Shown: positions 8,031 through 15,978, numbered from the stretch's first letter. The stretch is 43,528 nucleotides of DNA from Clostridia bacterium (GCA_017414645.1 JAFQLL010000055.1:1-43528); one strand, 5' to 3'. The notes: generated from the sequence alone by a model not told the origin. Program-made: numbers and translations.

Positions 8031-9005
8031 TTAGAAAATATAAACTCTTACCTGTCTTCTGCCGAACTGGAAGCATTCGCTCTTTGTGTTCATGGCAAGG
8101 TCAACCTTGTTGCCCTTAATTGCTCCGCCTGTGTCGGCTGCGATGCAGTAGCCGTATACATACTTACCGTCTAAGGATTCGATGTAAAGCTTTGTTCCCA
8201 AAGGAATCTGTCTGCGGTCAACTGCTACAACACCAACTCTAAACATCATGCCGGAGGCTGTAATGCCGTCAGACTTGCCGCACTCGTCGGCTGCAGATGT
8301 GTAAGCTGTTGCTTCACATGTGATAACTCGCTTTGCCTGAGAAAGGTCAAGACCGAAGTCCATTGTGGACATTGCGCTTACCTTAGGCTTAACAGCAACT
8401 GTCATGCCGTTTTTGATAGGTGTATCAGCAGCGGGGCTTACCTTTTCTGTTGCGTTTACAACAACGCCCATTTCCTTAAGGAAGTCGCCTACTGTTTCGC
8501 TGTGTGTGTAATATTCAAGAGCTGTGCCATTCTTGGAGAAGGTTACACGGTTAGCTCTTGTAACAAAAATTTCAATGCCGTCGTAAATGTGTTCGTCTCT
8601 TTCGGGGAAGCATCCATCAGCAACACCCAAAGGAGCGGAGAAATCTTCCATTACCTGGCTTACTGTCTGCGCATGTGTAATGGAGCCGTAAGTATTGCCT
8701 TCGTCATGTATTGTAACATACTTCGCAACGTTTACTACTATCTTCATGCCATCAACAACAGGAGCAGTCTTTGCATGGCTCACGTAGTCGTTTGCTTTTA
8801 TCTGGATACCTTCAATGGCAAGAAATTCTTCAACTGTACCTGCCAATGTTGCGTAGCTGTATACTGTGCCGTCATAATTCAATGTAATAATTGCAGGATT
8901 TTCTTCTACAGCGGCTGTGAAGATGCTTATCGACATAAGTGCGCAAAGCACAAATGCAACAATTCTTTTCTTTGCAGCTATAGTTCTGTTCATAATACTT
9001 TTCAT
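8031..9005 (-). CDS. YabE-like exported protein with DUF348 repeats and a C-terminal 3D domain
   Basis: The 324-residue protein has an N-terminal signal or anchor (about residues 13-32). It has three ubiquitin-like DUF348 modules (about 38-95, 97-150 and 152-207), each with a TVxxFL/TVSQVMEDF-type motif. It ends in a 3D domain (about 228-324) with TAYTSAADECG, GITASGMMF, VDRRQIPLGTKLYI and ADTGGAIKGNKVDL. The 3D domain carries the three conserved aspartates of Rpf/MltA-like peptidoglycan-cleaving proteins. There is no G5 domain, unlike Bacillus YabE. GAGGT precedes the ATG by 6 bases. It probably acts on cell wall peptidoglycan. A consensus promoter and a roughly 104-base leader precede it. 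Confidence 0.9.
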   Translation of the reverse strand: MKSIMNRTIAAKKRIVAFVLCALMSISIFTAAVEENPAIITLNYDGTVYSYATLAGTVEEFLAIEGIQIKANDYVSHAKTAPVVDGMKIVVNVAKYVTIHDEGNTYGSITHAQTVSQVMEDFSAPLGVADGCFPERDEHIYDGIEIFVTRANRVTFSKNGTALEYYTHSETVGDFLKEMGVVVNATEKVSPAADTPIKNGMTVAVKPKVSAMSTMDFGLDLSQAKRVITCEATAYTSAADECGKSDGITASGMMFRVGVVAVDRRQIPLGTKLYIESLDGKYVYGYCIAADTGGAIKGNKVDLAMNTKSECFQFGRRQVRVYIF

Positions 9006-9109
9006 AATCTACCTCATTTCCGGTTGCCGTATTCATAATTTGCGGTTTCCTTTATTTAGCGCCGAACCTTAATTTTTACAGGTTCTCGCAATGGTCGACT
9101 TTGACTGCA
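9006..9109 (-). promoter_or_regulatory. Structured 5' leader of the yabE-like gene, class unknown
   Basis: The predicted transcript leader is about 104 bases. It contains the hairpin GAACC-N12-GGTTC and CCG/CGG pairings around ACCGCAAATTATG, and ends in GGCAACCGGAAATGAGG just before the start codon. yabE-like genes often sit under c-di-AMP riboswitches, but the GACAGCTAAC core of that class is absent here. I cannot assign it to a known riboswitch. Confidence 0.4.
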
Positions 9110-9115
9110 ATAGGC

Positions 9116-9144
9116 ATTATATTCATTTTCAAGGTGTTTGTCAA
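9116..9144 (-). promoter_or_regulatory. Perfect consensus promoter for the yabE-like gene
   Basis: TTGACA (9144-9139), a 17-base spacer and TATAAT (9121-9116) are read on the minus strand. Transcription would start near 9109. Confidence 0.9.
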
Positions 9145-9200
9145 TACTTTTTCGCAATTTTGTGATATTTTTGTAACAATTGTTTAATTTTTTAACACTT

Positions 9201-9233
9201 TTCGGGGTCATTTAATGCCATTCGGGGTCATTT
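9201..9233. promoter_or_regulatory. Tandem direct repeat upstream of the 9391 promoter
   Basis: TTCGGGGTCATTT occurs twice, at 9201-9213 and 9221-9233. The copies are spaced 20 bases apart, about two helical turns, and end 18 bases before the -35 box of the plus-strand promoter. This is the geometry of a dimeric regulator site on one face of the DNA. The regulator is unknown. Confidence 0.55.
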
Positions 9234-9251
9234 TTACCCTGTTTTTTACGA

Positions 9252-9280
9252 TTGCATTGTGCACTTTTTTATGATATAAT
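9252..9280 (+). promoter_or_regulatory. Promoter of the 9391 gene
   Basis: TTGCAT (9252-9257), a 17-base spacer and TATAAT (9275-9280). Transcription would start near 9287, leaving a leader of about 104 bases. Confidence 0.8.
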
Positions 9281-9301
9281 ACTACTTAAGGTGCGAAAAG
9301 T

Positions 9302-9380
9302 CGTCAAAATGACGTTTTTTCACCCCTGCTGACAAGCCTGGTTTAATATATGCAGACTTATTAAAAATTATTAACAGGGG
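9302..9380 (+). promoter_or_regulatory. Possible attenuator and SD-sequestering leader
   Basis: Soon after the predicted start, CGTCA-AAA-TGACG (9302-9314) is followed by six T, an intrinsic-terminator shape. The flanking GTGCGAAAA and TTTTTTCAC can extend the stem. Further on, CCCCTG (9323-9328) is complementary to CAGGGG (9375-9380), which contains the ribosome binding site of the 9391 gene. Alternative folding could control transcription or translation. Confidence 0.4.
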
Positions 9381-9390
9381 AGTAAAATTT

Positions 9391-10767
9391 ATGAAACGGA
9401 TTTATGGGTTATTATTTGTAACAATTTTAATATTTCTGATTCCTGTAATAGCAGGTGCCGAATGCAACATTATGATTGACGGCGAAATGCTTTTATGCTA
9501 CGACACAAACGGCACTTTAGTTGAGCCTTTTGTGCACGAAGGCACAACCTATGTTCCCGTGCGAGCTGTTGCACAGGCCTTCGACACAACAGTTTCCTGG
9601 GACCAGGAAACAAAAACCGTTCACCTTGGAGAAATGGGCGGCGAGCCAACCCTGGGCGACGAAATCAACATATATTACAATGGCGAAGAATATATCTGCA
9701 GTGACGTAAACGGAAACAGAGTATTTCCCATTTTGCGCGAGGGTACAACCTACCTTCCCATAAGAAGTATTGCTTCGCTTTTCGGCAAAAGCATTTACTG
9801 GGACAATTTTATGCAAACTGCCACTCTTACAACAACACCCTCTGAAGCAAGCGTGGAATATTTGGCAAGCAGCATTACAAACACTTCTACACTTGCAAAT
9901 GTAACAGCAAACCTTACAATACATGGAACAACACATTACAACGGCTTACCATTTTCGGAAAAAGAATATACAGGCTCTGCCCCCTACTCTGGCGAAGGCT
10001 TCAGCCTCAACACCATTCTTCCTGAAAATTACAAAAACAACATGGCATACCTCGGTAGCGGAAGCTACTTTATTGTAGCCCCTTCAACAAGCTTTGTTTC
10101 CGAAAAGCTTATCAAAGCTCTTTCCATACAGCAGACACCCACAGAATATTCTTCATTATATATATACCTCTCCACTCAGGGTGGCTTCATAACCGATATT
10201 ACAATAAACCTTTCGGGCAAGGCCTCCTACAGCGGAATTACCCTTGACCAAACAATTTCTGTAAGGGCAGATCTGAGTTATCCGGAAGGCTTCGAGTTTC
10301 CCATAACACCTTACCCCGACAGACCTCTTGGTGAAAATGAAAAGCCCGTGTCGGCAGCAACAGGCGAAAATTCGGATTCTGAAATGATAAACGCTATTGT
10401 AAAAGCTTATGTGGACAATCTCGTAAATGCAAAGCCTTCAAAAATTTTTGAGCTGTCTTATCCCAAGGACTATGTTAGCCGGTTTTCCAACAAAAACAAA
10501 AATCAGGTTAATGTAGAATTTGACAAAATTTCAAAGAGCCTTGCAAAGCGCTTTGAAAATGCCGACGGCAGCTTCGCATTGAACGCATTGGTGTATGTAG
10601 AGGTTAATGAAGAATCCAACGAGGAAGCAGCTGCAAAGGCAGAAATAAGCATTAACCTTTCCGAGGGCGACGAAACACAGCTTGAAGATGTTGAAATAAG
10701 GCTCGTTAAAAAGGACGGCAAATGGTATCTTGACATTAATTCGGCAATGGAATTGTACAATAAATGA
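9391..10767 (+). CDS. Exported protein with two copper amine oxidase N-like domains
   Basis: The 458-residue protein has a signal peptide (about residues 1-23) without a lipobox cysteine at the usual site. Two copper amine oxidase N-like (PF07833-type) modules follow. Each has the pattern V.P...EGTTYVPVRAVAQAF..TVSWD (about 26-82) or its counterpart EGTTYLPIRSIASLFGKSIYWD (about 88-146). The middle region (about 155-310) is beta-rich and unrecognised. Residues about 325-458 look NTF2-like, ending VKKDGKWYLDINSAM. These N-like modules usually occur in wall-associated proteins of Clostridia and carry no oxidase activity. It has its own promoter, with upstream direct repeats, and is divergent from the yabE-like gene. 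Confidence 0.82.
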   Translation: MKRIYGLLFVTILIFLIPVIAGAECNIMIDGEMLLCYDTNGTLVEPFVHEGTTYVPVRAVAQAFDTTVSWDQETKTVHLGEMGGEPTLGDEINIYYNGEEYICSDVNGNRVFPILREGTTYLPIRSIASLFGKSIYWDNFMQTATLTTTPSEASVEYLASSITNTSTLANVTANLTIHGTTHYNGLPFSEKEYTGSAPYSGEGFSLNTILPENYKNNMAYLGSGSYFIVAPSTSFVSEKLIKALSIQQTPTEYSSLYIYLSTQGGFITDITINLSGKASYSGITLDQTISVRADLSYPEGFEFPITPYPDRPLGENEKPVSAATGENSDSEMINAIVKAYVDNLVNAKPSKIFELSYPKDYVSRFSNKNKNQVNVEFDKISKSLAKRFENADGSFALNALVYVEVNEESNEEAAAKAEISINLSEGDETQLEDVEIRLVKKDGKWYLDINSAMELYNK

Positions 10768-10776
10768 TAAAAAGAC

Positions 10777-10804
10777 AAAGGCACTATCGAGCGATAGTGC
10801 CTTT
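10777..10804. terminator. Bidirectional terminator between convergent genes
   Basis: AAAGGCACTATC (10777-10788) pairs with GATAGTGCCTTT (10793-10804) around GAGC, with T-rich flanks on both strands. It lies between the stop codons of the 9391-10767 gene and the ATPase gene at 10809-11615, and can serve both. Confidence 0.85.
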
Positions 10805-10808
10805 TAAT

Positions 10809-11615
10809 TTATACATTCAATACAGATTTTAAGAAGCCCTGTGTTCTTTCGTCCTTGGGGTTTGAGAAAATTTCATCGGGGGTGCCCTGTTCTACGATTG
10901 CACCCTCTGCCATGAAGATTACACGGTCTGCAACCTCCTTGGCAAAGCCCATTTCGTGTGTTACCACAACCATGGTCATGCCTTCCTTGGCAAGGTTTTT
11001 CATAACAGCCAATACCTCGCCTACCATTTCGGGGTCAAGCGCACTTGTAGGCTCGTCGAAAAGCATTACCTCAGGGTTCATGCAAAGAGCACGCACAATT
11101 GCAACTCTCTGCTTCTGACCGCCTGACAATTGAATGGGGTATGCCTTTGCTCTGTCCTTAAGACCAACTCTCTGGAGCAAATCCATAGCCTTTTTTTCGG
11201 CTTCCGCCTTGGGAACATGCTTTACCTTAACGGGAGCCAGGGTCATATTTTCAATAATTGTTTTATGAGGGAAAAGGTTAAAGTGCTGGAAAACCATACC
11301 CATGCGCTGACGGTGCAAATCAAGGTTAAGCTTTACCATTCTGCCCTTTTCATTACGGATTTTTTTAGCGGTTATATCCACCCCGTCAAAGAAAATGCTT
11401 CCGTCTGTGGGCACCTCGGTAAGGTTAAGAGAACGAAGCAGGGTGCTTTTGCCGCTACCCGAGGGGCCGATTACAACCAGCACCTCGCCCTTACGAATAT
11501 CGAGGCTGACATCGTCAAGAGCCTTGATTTCGCCCTTGTTGTAATACTTCTTCAAGTTTTTAACCGAAATGATTACATCGCTTCCGGTGGAGGAAAGGTT
11601 ATCTCTTGTTTCCAC
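10809..11615 (-). CDS. Polar amino acid ABC transporter ATP-binding protein (GlnQ-like)
   Basis: The 268-residue ATPase has Walker [10 protein letters not shown] (50-58), signature [15 protein letters not shown] (from 163), Walker [15 protein letters not shown] (about 183-196) and switch His in [10 protein letters not shown]. It powers the permease and binding protein encoded just upstream. Residues about 82-105 hold a longer, lysine-rich insert before [12 protein letters not shown] than most GlnQ proteins. The start is GTG at 11615, 7 bases after AGGAGG. The gene overlaps the permease gene by 17 bases. The substrate within the polar amino acid class cannot be read from the sequence. Confidence 0.93.
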   Translation of the reverse strand: METRDNLSSTGSDVIISVKNLKKYYNKGEIKALDDVSLDIRKGEVLVVIGPSGSGKSTLLRSLNLTEVPTDGSIFFDGVDITAKKIRNEKGRMVKLNLDLHRQRMGMVFQHFNLFPHKTIIENMTLAPVKVKHVPKAEAEKKAMDLLQRVGLKDRAKAYPIQLSGGQKQRVAIVRALCMNPEVMLFDEPTSALDPEMVGEVLAVMKNLAKEGMTMVVVTHEMGFAKEVADRVIFMAEGAIVEQGTPDEIFSNPKDERTQGFLKSVLNV

Positions 11616-12387
11616 GGCTCATCCTCCTTTCGAAGTATGCAATAATCTTACTTGTGGGGAAGCACAGACAGAAGTACAGCACAGTTGCCACCAGTAAGGG
11701 CTCCATTATAATGAACAGCGCACCCTTAGAGGCGTTAACTGCCGACATAATGTCCTGTACACCGATTGTGTAAGTAATAGCAGATTCCTTTATAATTACA
11801 ACAAACTCGTTAGCTATCGCAGGAAGAATGTTGCGTATTGCCTGGGGCAGAACAATGTACATAAGTGTTTGTCCGCTGCTTAAGCCCAAAGACCTTGCAG
11901 CTTCACTTTGTCCGCCGTCAATGCTCTGTATGCCGGAACGGATAATTTCGCAAAGATAAGCGGCAGAGTTCATGCCAAGAGCTACAACGCCCGGGAAGAA
12001 ACGGTCAAAACGTATGAAGCCGAGCAGCTTTATGCCGGGAAGATCAATCAGCGAGCCGAACACACCGTAGTAAATGATAAATATCTGCACAATTACAGGT
12101 GTGGACCTGATAATTTCAACGTAAACAGTGGCAAGAAAAGAAATCGGATTAAATTTGCTGATTGTAAGAAGAAGCCCGCCCTTGCGAAGCTTGCCATCCC
12201 TACCTATTGATAAAAAGCGTAAAGGGCGGAAATCGCTCAAACGCATCATGGCAAGAACATTACCAAGCAAAAAACCGATAACAACAGTCAGAAGGCTCAA
12301 TAAAATGGTAACAATAATGCCCTGCTTAAAGAGCTCCGCATAAGGTAAAATACGCGGAAAATTAGATAATTTTATAAAACCATCCAC
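11599..12387 (-). CDS. Polar amino acid ABC transporter permease (GlnP/HisM-like)
   Basis: The 262-residue membrane protein of the HisM/GlnP family has the coupling motif [12 protein letters not shown] (from about 162), then [15 protein letters not shown]. The first and second membrane segments (about 24-48 and 84-110) are separated by about 30 extra, basic residues ([12 protein letters not shown]). This makes the protein longer than the usual 215-230 residues. The GTG start at 12387 lies 9 bases after AAGGAG. It forms the import channel for the amino acid bound by the 12489-13340 lipoprotein. Confidence 0.92.
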   Translation of the reverse strand: MDGFIKLSNFPRILPYAELFKQGIIVTILLSLLTVVIGFLLGNVLAMMRLSDFRPLRFLSIGRDGKLRKGGLLLTISKFNPISFLATVYVEIIRSTPVIVQIFIIYYGVFGSLIDLPGIKLLGFIRFDRFFPGVVALGMNSAAYLCEIIRSGIQSIDGGQSEAARSLGLSSGQTLMYIVLPQAIRNILPAIANEFVVIIKESAITYTIGVQDIMSAVNASKGALFIIMEPLLVATVLYFCLCFPTSKIIAYFERRMSRGNKR

Positions 12388-12434
12388 ACTAAAGCGCTCC
12401 TTTCAGAATATATTTCAGACTTATTAATGCCCAA

Positions 12435-12464
12435 AATTCCCCCCTGTAAATACAGGGAGGAATT
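12435..12464 (-). promoter_or_regulatory. Intercistronic hairpin between binding-protein and permease genes
   Basis: AATTCC-C-CCCTGT and ACAGGG-A-GGAATT form a 12-pair stem with one mismatch and an AAAT loop. There is no T tract, so it looks like an RNA-stabilising or processing hairpin rather than a terminator. Such a hairpin would leave more stable mRNA for the binding protein than for the permease and ATPase. Confidence 0.6.
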
Positions 12465-12488
12465 CAAGAATGCTTTTAATAATACCTG

Positions 12489-13340
12489 TTATTCAAGAAG
12501 ACCTTCAACGATTTCGCCTTCTGCAAGAGTCTGAGCCTGAGCTACGAAGTCAGCAAATGTGCCTTCCTCAACGCACTTTGTCAAAGCTGCATTGATTGCT
12601 GCGAGCAGCTCTTCGTTACCCTTGGGAACACCGATAACGTTGCCTTCAGCTTCGTAGGGAACTTCGCATACGAGTACAAGGTCGGGATAGTTCTTCTGGT
12701 AGCTTTCAGCTACATCCCATTCGATGTAAGCACCGTCGAGCTTACCGCCGATGAGTTCAGCGATAATGTCAGTTGCCTTGGGAAGAGAAACAAGGTCAGC
12801 ATCTGCAGAGAACTGCTTAGCAAGGTCTTCCTGGATTGTACCGATCTGAGCACCGATCTGAAGACCTGCCTGGTTTGCGCTTGCAAGGTCTGTGAACTTG
12901 TCTGCGTTAGCCTTTGTTGTGATAAATGCCTGACCGCCTTCGTAGTATGTTACGGAGAAGTCCATTGTCTTTTCACGTTCGGGATCGGGAGAAAGACCTG
13001 CAACACCCATATCTACTGTGCCAAGACCAACTTCCATAAGAACACCGTCAAAGTCCATGGGAACAAACTCAACTTCAAGACCAAGCTCGTTAGCTATGTA
13101 CTTAGCAAGCTCAATGTCAAAACCTGCAAGGTTTGCATTGCCGTTTTCGTCAATAGCGTAGAATTCATAGGGAGCATAGTCGGGAGAAGTTGCTACTGTA
13201 AGAACACCGTCAGTAACAGTCTTGTATGTAGCTGTTGCTTCTGTTGCGTCTGTAGCTTCTTCAACTACTGTGTTGCCGCCGCATGCTGCAAGAGAAAGAG
13301 CAAGCATAAGGCAAAGTGCGATTGTTAAAATCTTTTTCAT
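12489..13340 (-). CDS. Polar amino acid-binding lipoprotein (SBP family 3)
   Basis: The 283-residue protein begins MKKILTIALCLMLALSLAAC, with the lipobox cysteine at 20. The family 3 binding-protein pattern follows: LTVATSPDYAPYEF, GFDIELAKYIANELGLEVEFV, MDFDGVLMEVGLGTVDM and GLSPDPEREKTMDFS. It captures a polar amino acid outside the membrane for the permease downstream. GAAAGGAAG precedes the ATG. It is the first gene of the three-gene operon, with its own promoter at 13398-13426. Confidence 0.94.
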   Translation of the reverse strand: MKKILTIALCLMLALSLAACGGNTVVEEATDATEATATYKTVTDGVLTVATSPDYAPYEFYAIDENGNANLAGFDIELAKYIANELGLEVEFVPMDFDGVLMEVGLGTVDMGVAGLSPDPEREKTMDFSVTYYEGGQAFITTKANADKFTDLASANQAGLQIGAQIGTIQEDLAKQFSADADLVSLPKATDIIAELIGGKLDGAYIEWDVAESYQKNYPDLVLVCEVPYEAEGNVIGVPKGNEELLAAINAALTKCVEEGTFADFVAQAQTLAEGEIVEGLLE

Positions 13341-13397
13341 TTTAACTACTTCCTTTCAAATTTGAACATTTATGTATTGAGTTTTCTCAATATTAAG

Positions 13398-13426
13398 AAT
13401 ATACCACTATTTATACGAAAAGTCAA
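13398..13426 (-). promoter_or_regulatory. Promoter of the amino acid transporter operon
   Basis: TTGACT (13426-13421), a 17-base spacer and TATATT (13403-13398) are read on the minus strand. It lies in the 130-base gap after the 13472 lipoprotein gene. No terminator is visible in that gap, so readthrough from the upstream operon is possible. Confidence 0.75.
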
Positions 13427-13471
13427 TACATTTTGTGCGAATAATTATGCATGGTAGTAAATATTTTTACA

Positions 13472-14107
13472 TCAGTCATAGGTGAAAAAGCCCGTCTCGG
13501 CATCTATATTATATAAGCCGTAACGACCAAGCACTGCATCTTCATCATATGCCATAAGCCAGCTCAAGAACTCGTCATCCAGCTCTGTTGTGGGAGCCTC
13601 GGGCAGATAGAAAATGAACTCTTCCCCATCCGCTATACCATATGCATCCACTGAAACAACACGCACCTTAACACCGTCCCAATCCTCTATTTTTTCGGTT
13701 TCGGGCTCGTTTTCGGTTTCTACACTTTCAAGCGTCATGGAATAAGCATAGTCGGAAATTTGCTTGATGTTTGTAAACCTGCCATTAAAGCTGCTTTCGT
13801 AAACAGTTGATTCATAGCCCTCGCCGGAGGAACCCATATCCATGTCGTGATAGTCACCTGTAAAGCTGCCGTCATTCTTTAAGGTAATGTGGCTTTCCCA
13901 TGCACCTGCACCCGAAGAAAAAATCATGTCGAGGCTTTTTTCAATGGGCAGAAGCTGAACTTCACCCTCGGTTGTTTCTTCTGTTACTGCTTCCGTTACA
14001 AATTCGGTTTCTTCCGTAGGGTCTGCAGCGCCTCTGTCGCAGCTGCATCCGCTAAGAAGAAGCATGCTTAACGCAAGGCACATAAATACTATTGCAAATT
14101 TTTTCAT
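13472..14107 (-). CDS. Small lipoprotein of unknown function
   Basis: The 211-residue protein has a signal peptide and lipobox LLSGC followed by Cys-Asp, then a Thr/Glu-rich linker (about 30-52). The remainder is a beta-rich acidic domain with repeated SMTLESVETENEPE and VRVVSVDAYGIADGEEFIFYLP stretches. I do not recognise the family. ATG at 14107 is chosen because the longer GTG start overlaps the GAGGTG ribosome binding site. It is the last gene of the NUDIX-led operon. Confidence 0.8.
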   Translation of the reverse strand: MKKFAIVFMCLALSMLLLSGCSCDRGAADPTEETEFVTEAVTEETTEGEVQLLPIEKSLDMIFSSGAGAWESHITLKNDGSFTGDYHDMDMGSSGEGYESTVYESSFNGRFTNIKQISDYAYSMTLESVETENEPETEKIEDWDGVKVRVVSVDAYGIADGEEFIFYLPEAPTTELDDEFLSWLMAYDEDAVLGRYGLYNIDAETGFFTYD

Positions 14108-14126
14108 AAATGACACCTCTTTCTAC

Positions 14127-14738
14127 TTATTTATATCTTTCTTCATCCTTGTTGTCAAAATCAACATGCATGGCACGCTCGGTTTCAAATTCTGCTTCGT
14201 AGGAAAGGTTGTGAATAAACCATTCAGCATCCATGCTTTCTTTAGTTCGTTCCCAAGGGGTGTTATGGGCATTATCATACTCAATTAAAATGTCGAGTAT
14301 AGCACTTATCTGTTCACTGCTTTGAGCCTTATAGGAATTTCTGACCTGAAAGCAAGGGTTATTAAAAAAGCTGTAGTCCATAACAATAAAATCGTTTTCT
14401 TCAATACTCTGTCTGTCGGCAATCTGCTCGCACTCTTTTCTTGAAGCTGCATTATTAAGATTAAGCAAATATACAACACCTGTCTGCGCCTTTTTCTCCT
14501 CATCGGTATAGGAATAGTTGTATTCAAACAAAATGCCATCGTGGCTGAAGTCAAATTCTTCACCGAGAGCATGCTTCGCCTTGTTCATGCCCACATAGTC
14601 GCCCTTTTCATAGGCTTCCAGGTAGGCACTGTTCAGTGCGTCTATCTCCCCCTGAGAAAGTCCCATCGGTTCTTCTTTTCCGCAACCAGAAAAGCAAAGC
14701 AGCATAAGCGCACTTAAAAACACACAAAAAAATTTCAT
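14127..14738 (-). CDS. Small lipoprotein of unknown function
   Basis: The 203-residue protein has a signal peptide with lipobox CFSGC, followed by an acidic and largely helical domain (LSQGEIDALNSAYLEAYEKGDY). No enzyme motif is recognised. It sits 14 bases after the NimA-like gene and 19 bases before the next lipoprotein gene, so it belongs to the same operon. It shows no clear similarity to its lipoprotein neighbour. Confidence 0.8.
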   Translation of the reverse strand: MKFFCVFLSALMLLCFSGCGKEEPMGLSQGEIDALNSAYLEAYEKGDYVGMNKAKHALGEEFDFSHDGILFEYNYSYTDEEKKAQTGVVYLLNLNNAASRKECEQIADRQSIEENDFIVMDYSFFNNPCFQVRNSYKAQSSEQISAILDILIEYDNAHNTPWERTKESMDAEWFIHNLSYEAEFETERAMHVDFDNKDEERYK

Positions 14739-14752
14739 TACCTGTCCCCTTT

Positions 14753-15229
14753 TTAAGATTCTGCAATCATTTTACCGCACATGTGCTCAACCTTAAGCTT
14801 TAAAAGCCGTGTTTTGTCTGCATAGTGCTTAATTTCGTTTTCGATATATGCTTCATCGCTTGTGAACTTGTAGCTGAGCTTTCTTGTTATGTCAATTACC
14901 TCATTTAAATTCTCAACCACTTCAATTTTGCCGAAGACAATTACGCTTTTAATGTTAAGCGCCCATTCGCCCTCGTTAACGTAGCCCTTGTCATACACAC
15001 AAAAGGACGCCTTGCTGCACTTTTCTATGGCATCGTTTCTGTGGCCTGTTTTCCCCGAATGGAAGTAGATATTGCCATCCGCCTCATTGTAGAAGTGATT
15101 CATAGGCATGCCATAGGGGTAGCCCTCGTCGCCTATAACCGACAAAACGCCACGCTTTTCATTTTTCAATATTTCAATACACTCTTCATTAGTAATTTGC
15201 TTCTTTTTTCTTTCTAATTCACGAAACAT
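14753..15229 (-). CDS. Pyridoxamine 5'-phosphate oxidase family protein (NimA-like)
   Basis: The 158-residue protein has the split-barrel flavin-binding pattern: RGVLSVIGDEGYPYGMPMNH, IYFHSGKTGHRNDAI and KASFCVYD, followed by SVIVFGKIEVV. Members reduce or bind flavin-linked substrates. NimA relatives have been linked to nitroimidazole resistance, but the substrate here is unknown. The ATG follows AAGAGG by 8 bases. It lies 12 bases after the NUDIX gene in the same operon. Confidence 0.88.
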   Translation of the reverse strand: MFRELERKKKQITNEECIEILKNEKRGVLSVIGDEGYPYGMPMNHFYNEADGNIYFHSGKTGHRNDAIEKCSKASFCVYDKGYVNEGEWALNIKSVIVFGKIEVVENLNEVIDITRKLSYKFTSDEAYIENEIKHYADKTRLLKLKVEHMCGKMIAES

Positions 15230-15241
15230 AGCTATCGCCTC

Positions 15242-15694
15242 TTACTTCAATTCATGTTTCCATTCTCCGTCTTCAACATAATAGTAAAACTCGCTCAGAT
15301 CATCATTAAGGAAAACCTTAAGCATGTCGTCAAAGCCGTAAGCCAGGTTCATCTTTGGAACATCGGCTACATTTGCCCAGAAAACCTCGCCCTCCTCGGA
15401 GGATTGTAACTCTCCGGAAAACTTGTCGGTTTTGTAAAAAAGAATTATGTAACGGTTACCCTCCTTGGTGTACCAGCTTTTAATGCCGCACATTCTCGGC
15501 TTTTCAATGGTAAGGTTTGTTTCTTCCTTTATTTCACGGATAACGCTGTCTGTAAAGGATTCGCCCTTTTCCACATGACCGCCCGGGAAGGCAATGCCCG
15601 TCCAGCCGGGCTTAACCCTATGCTGTACAAGCACCCTGCCGCCATCGTATACCATGCACATATTTGTTAAAATAACCTTTTCGCTTCTGTCCAT
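15242..15694 (-). CDS. NUDIX hydrolase (MutT-like)
   Basis: The 150-residue protein contains an intact Nudix box, GHVEKGESFTDSVIREIKEE (G-x5-E-x7-REx2EE), which binds the catalytic metal. N-terminal TNMCMVYDGGRVLVQHR and the aromatic-rich end suggest a MutT-type nucleoside diphosphate-linked substrate, not further defined. A GGTGA ribosome binding site precedes the ATG. It heads a four-gene operon ending at 13472. Confidence 0.9.
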   Translation of the reverse strand: MDRSEKVILTNMCMVYDGGRVLVQHRVKPGWTGIAFPGGHVEKGESFTDSVIREIKEETNLTIEKPRMCGIKSWYTKEGNRYIILFYKTDKFSGELQSSEEGEVFWANVADVPKMNLAYGFDDMLKVFLNDDLSEFYYYVEDGEWKHELK

Positions 15695-15725
15695 ATTATC
15701 ACCATTTTAATTATATTACAATTAT

Positions 15726-15754
15726 ATAATAGCATATCCTGTTTTATTTCTCAA
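15726..15754 (-). promoter_or_regulatory. Promoter of the NUDIX operon
   Basis: TTGAGA (15754-15749), a 17-base spacer and TATTAT (15731-15726) are read on the minus strand, ending about 30 bases before the NUDIX start codon. Confidence 0.65.
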
Positions 15755-15798
15755 TATAAAACTGACATTCCAACGTATTGGTGATATATTTGCTTTAG

Positions 15799-15978
15799 GT
15801 GAAGTATTGCACGTTGTGCAATGTGAAGTTGTTTCGTTCCTCAACAGTGAAGTTTTCTGTATGTAAAATACAGAAAGCGAAGTTAAGTTTGCCCCCTCAC
15901 TCGCCACAAGGCGAACTTCACTACGAAGTAACTTCACTGCCACACGGCAACTTCACTTGCCCGCAGGGCAAACTTAGT
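15799..15978. repeat. Heptamer-hairpin ladder (unrecognised structured element)
   Basis: GTGAAGT occurs at 15799, 15823 and 15847, with GCGAAGT at 15877. Its reverse complement ACTTCAC occurs at 15915, 15931 and 15950, with ACTTAGT at 15972. Between the heptamers lie short hairpins of unrelated sequence: ATTGCAC/GTGCAAT, weak TGTT/AACA, TTTCTGTAT/ATACAGAAA, TCGCC/GGCGA, TAC/GTA, TGCC/GGCA and TTGCCC/GGGCAA. The left and right heptamers can pair in a fully nested order, making a ladder of short duplexes with side hairpins at each step. It contains no gene and lies between the terminator of the 14-kb operon and the NUDIX promoter. Confidence 0.85.

Noticed and set aside
9006..9109. c-di-AMP (ydaO-type) riboswitch
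   Set aside because: The context fits, but the conserved GACAGCTAAC core and the paired GGGGUGAAUC region are not present, and the leader is short.
15799..15978. CRISPR-like array
   Set aside because: The repeated unit is only 7 bases and changes to its reverse complement half way. The inserts are palindromes rather than unique spacers, and there are no cas genes nearby.
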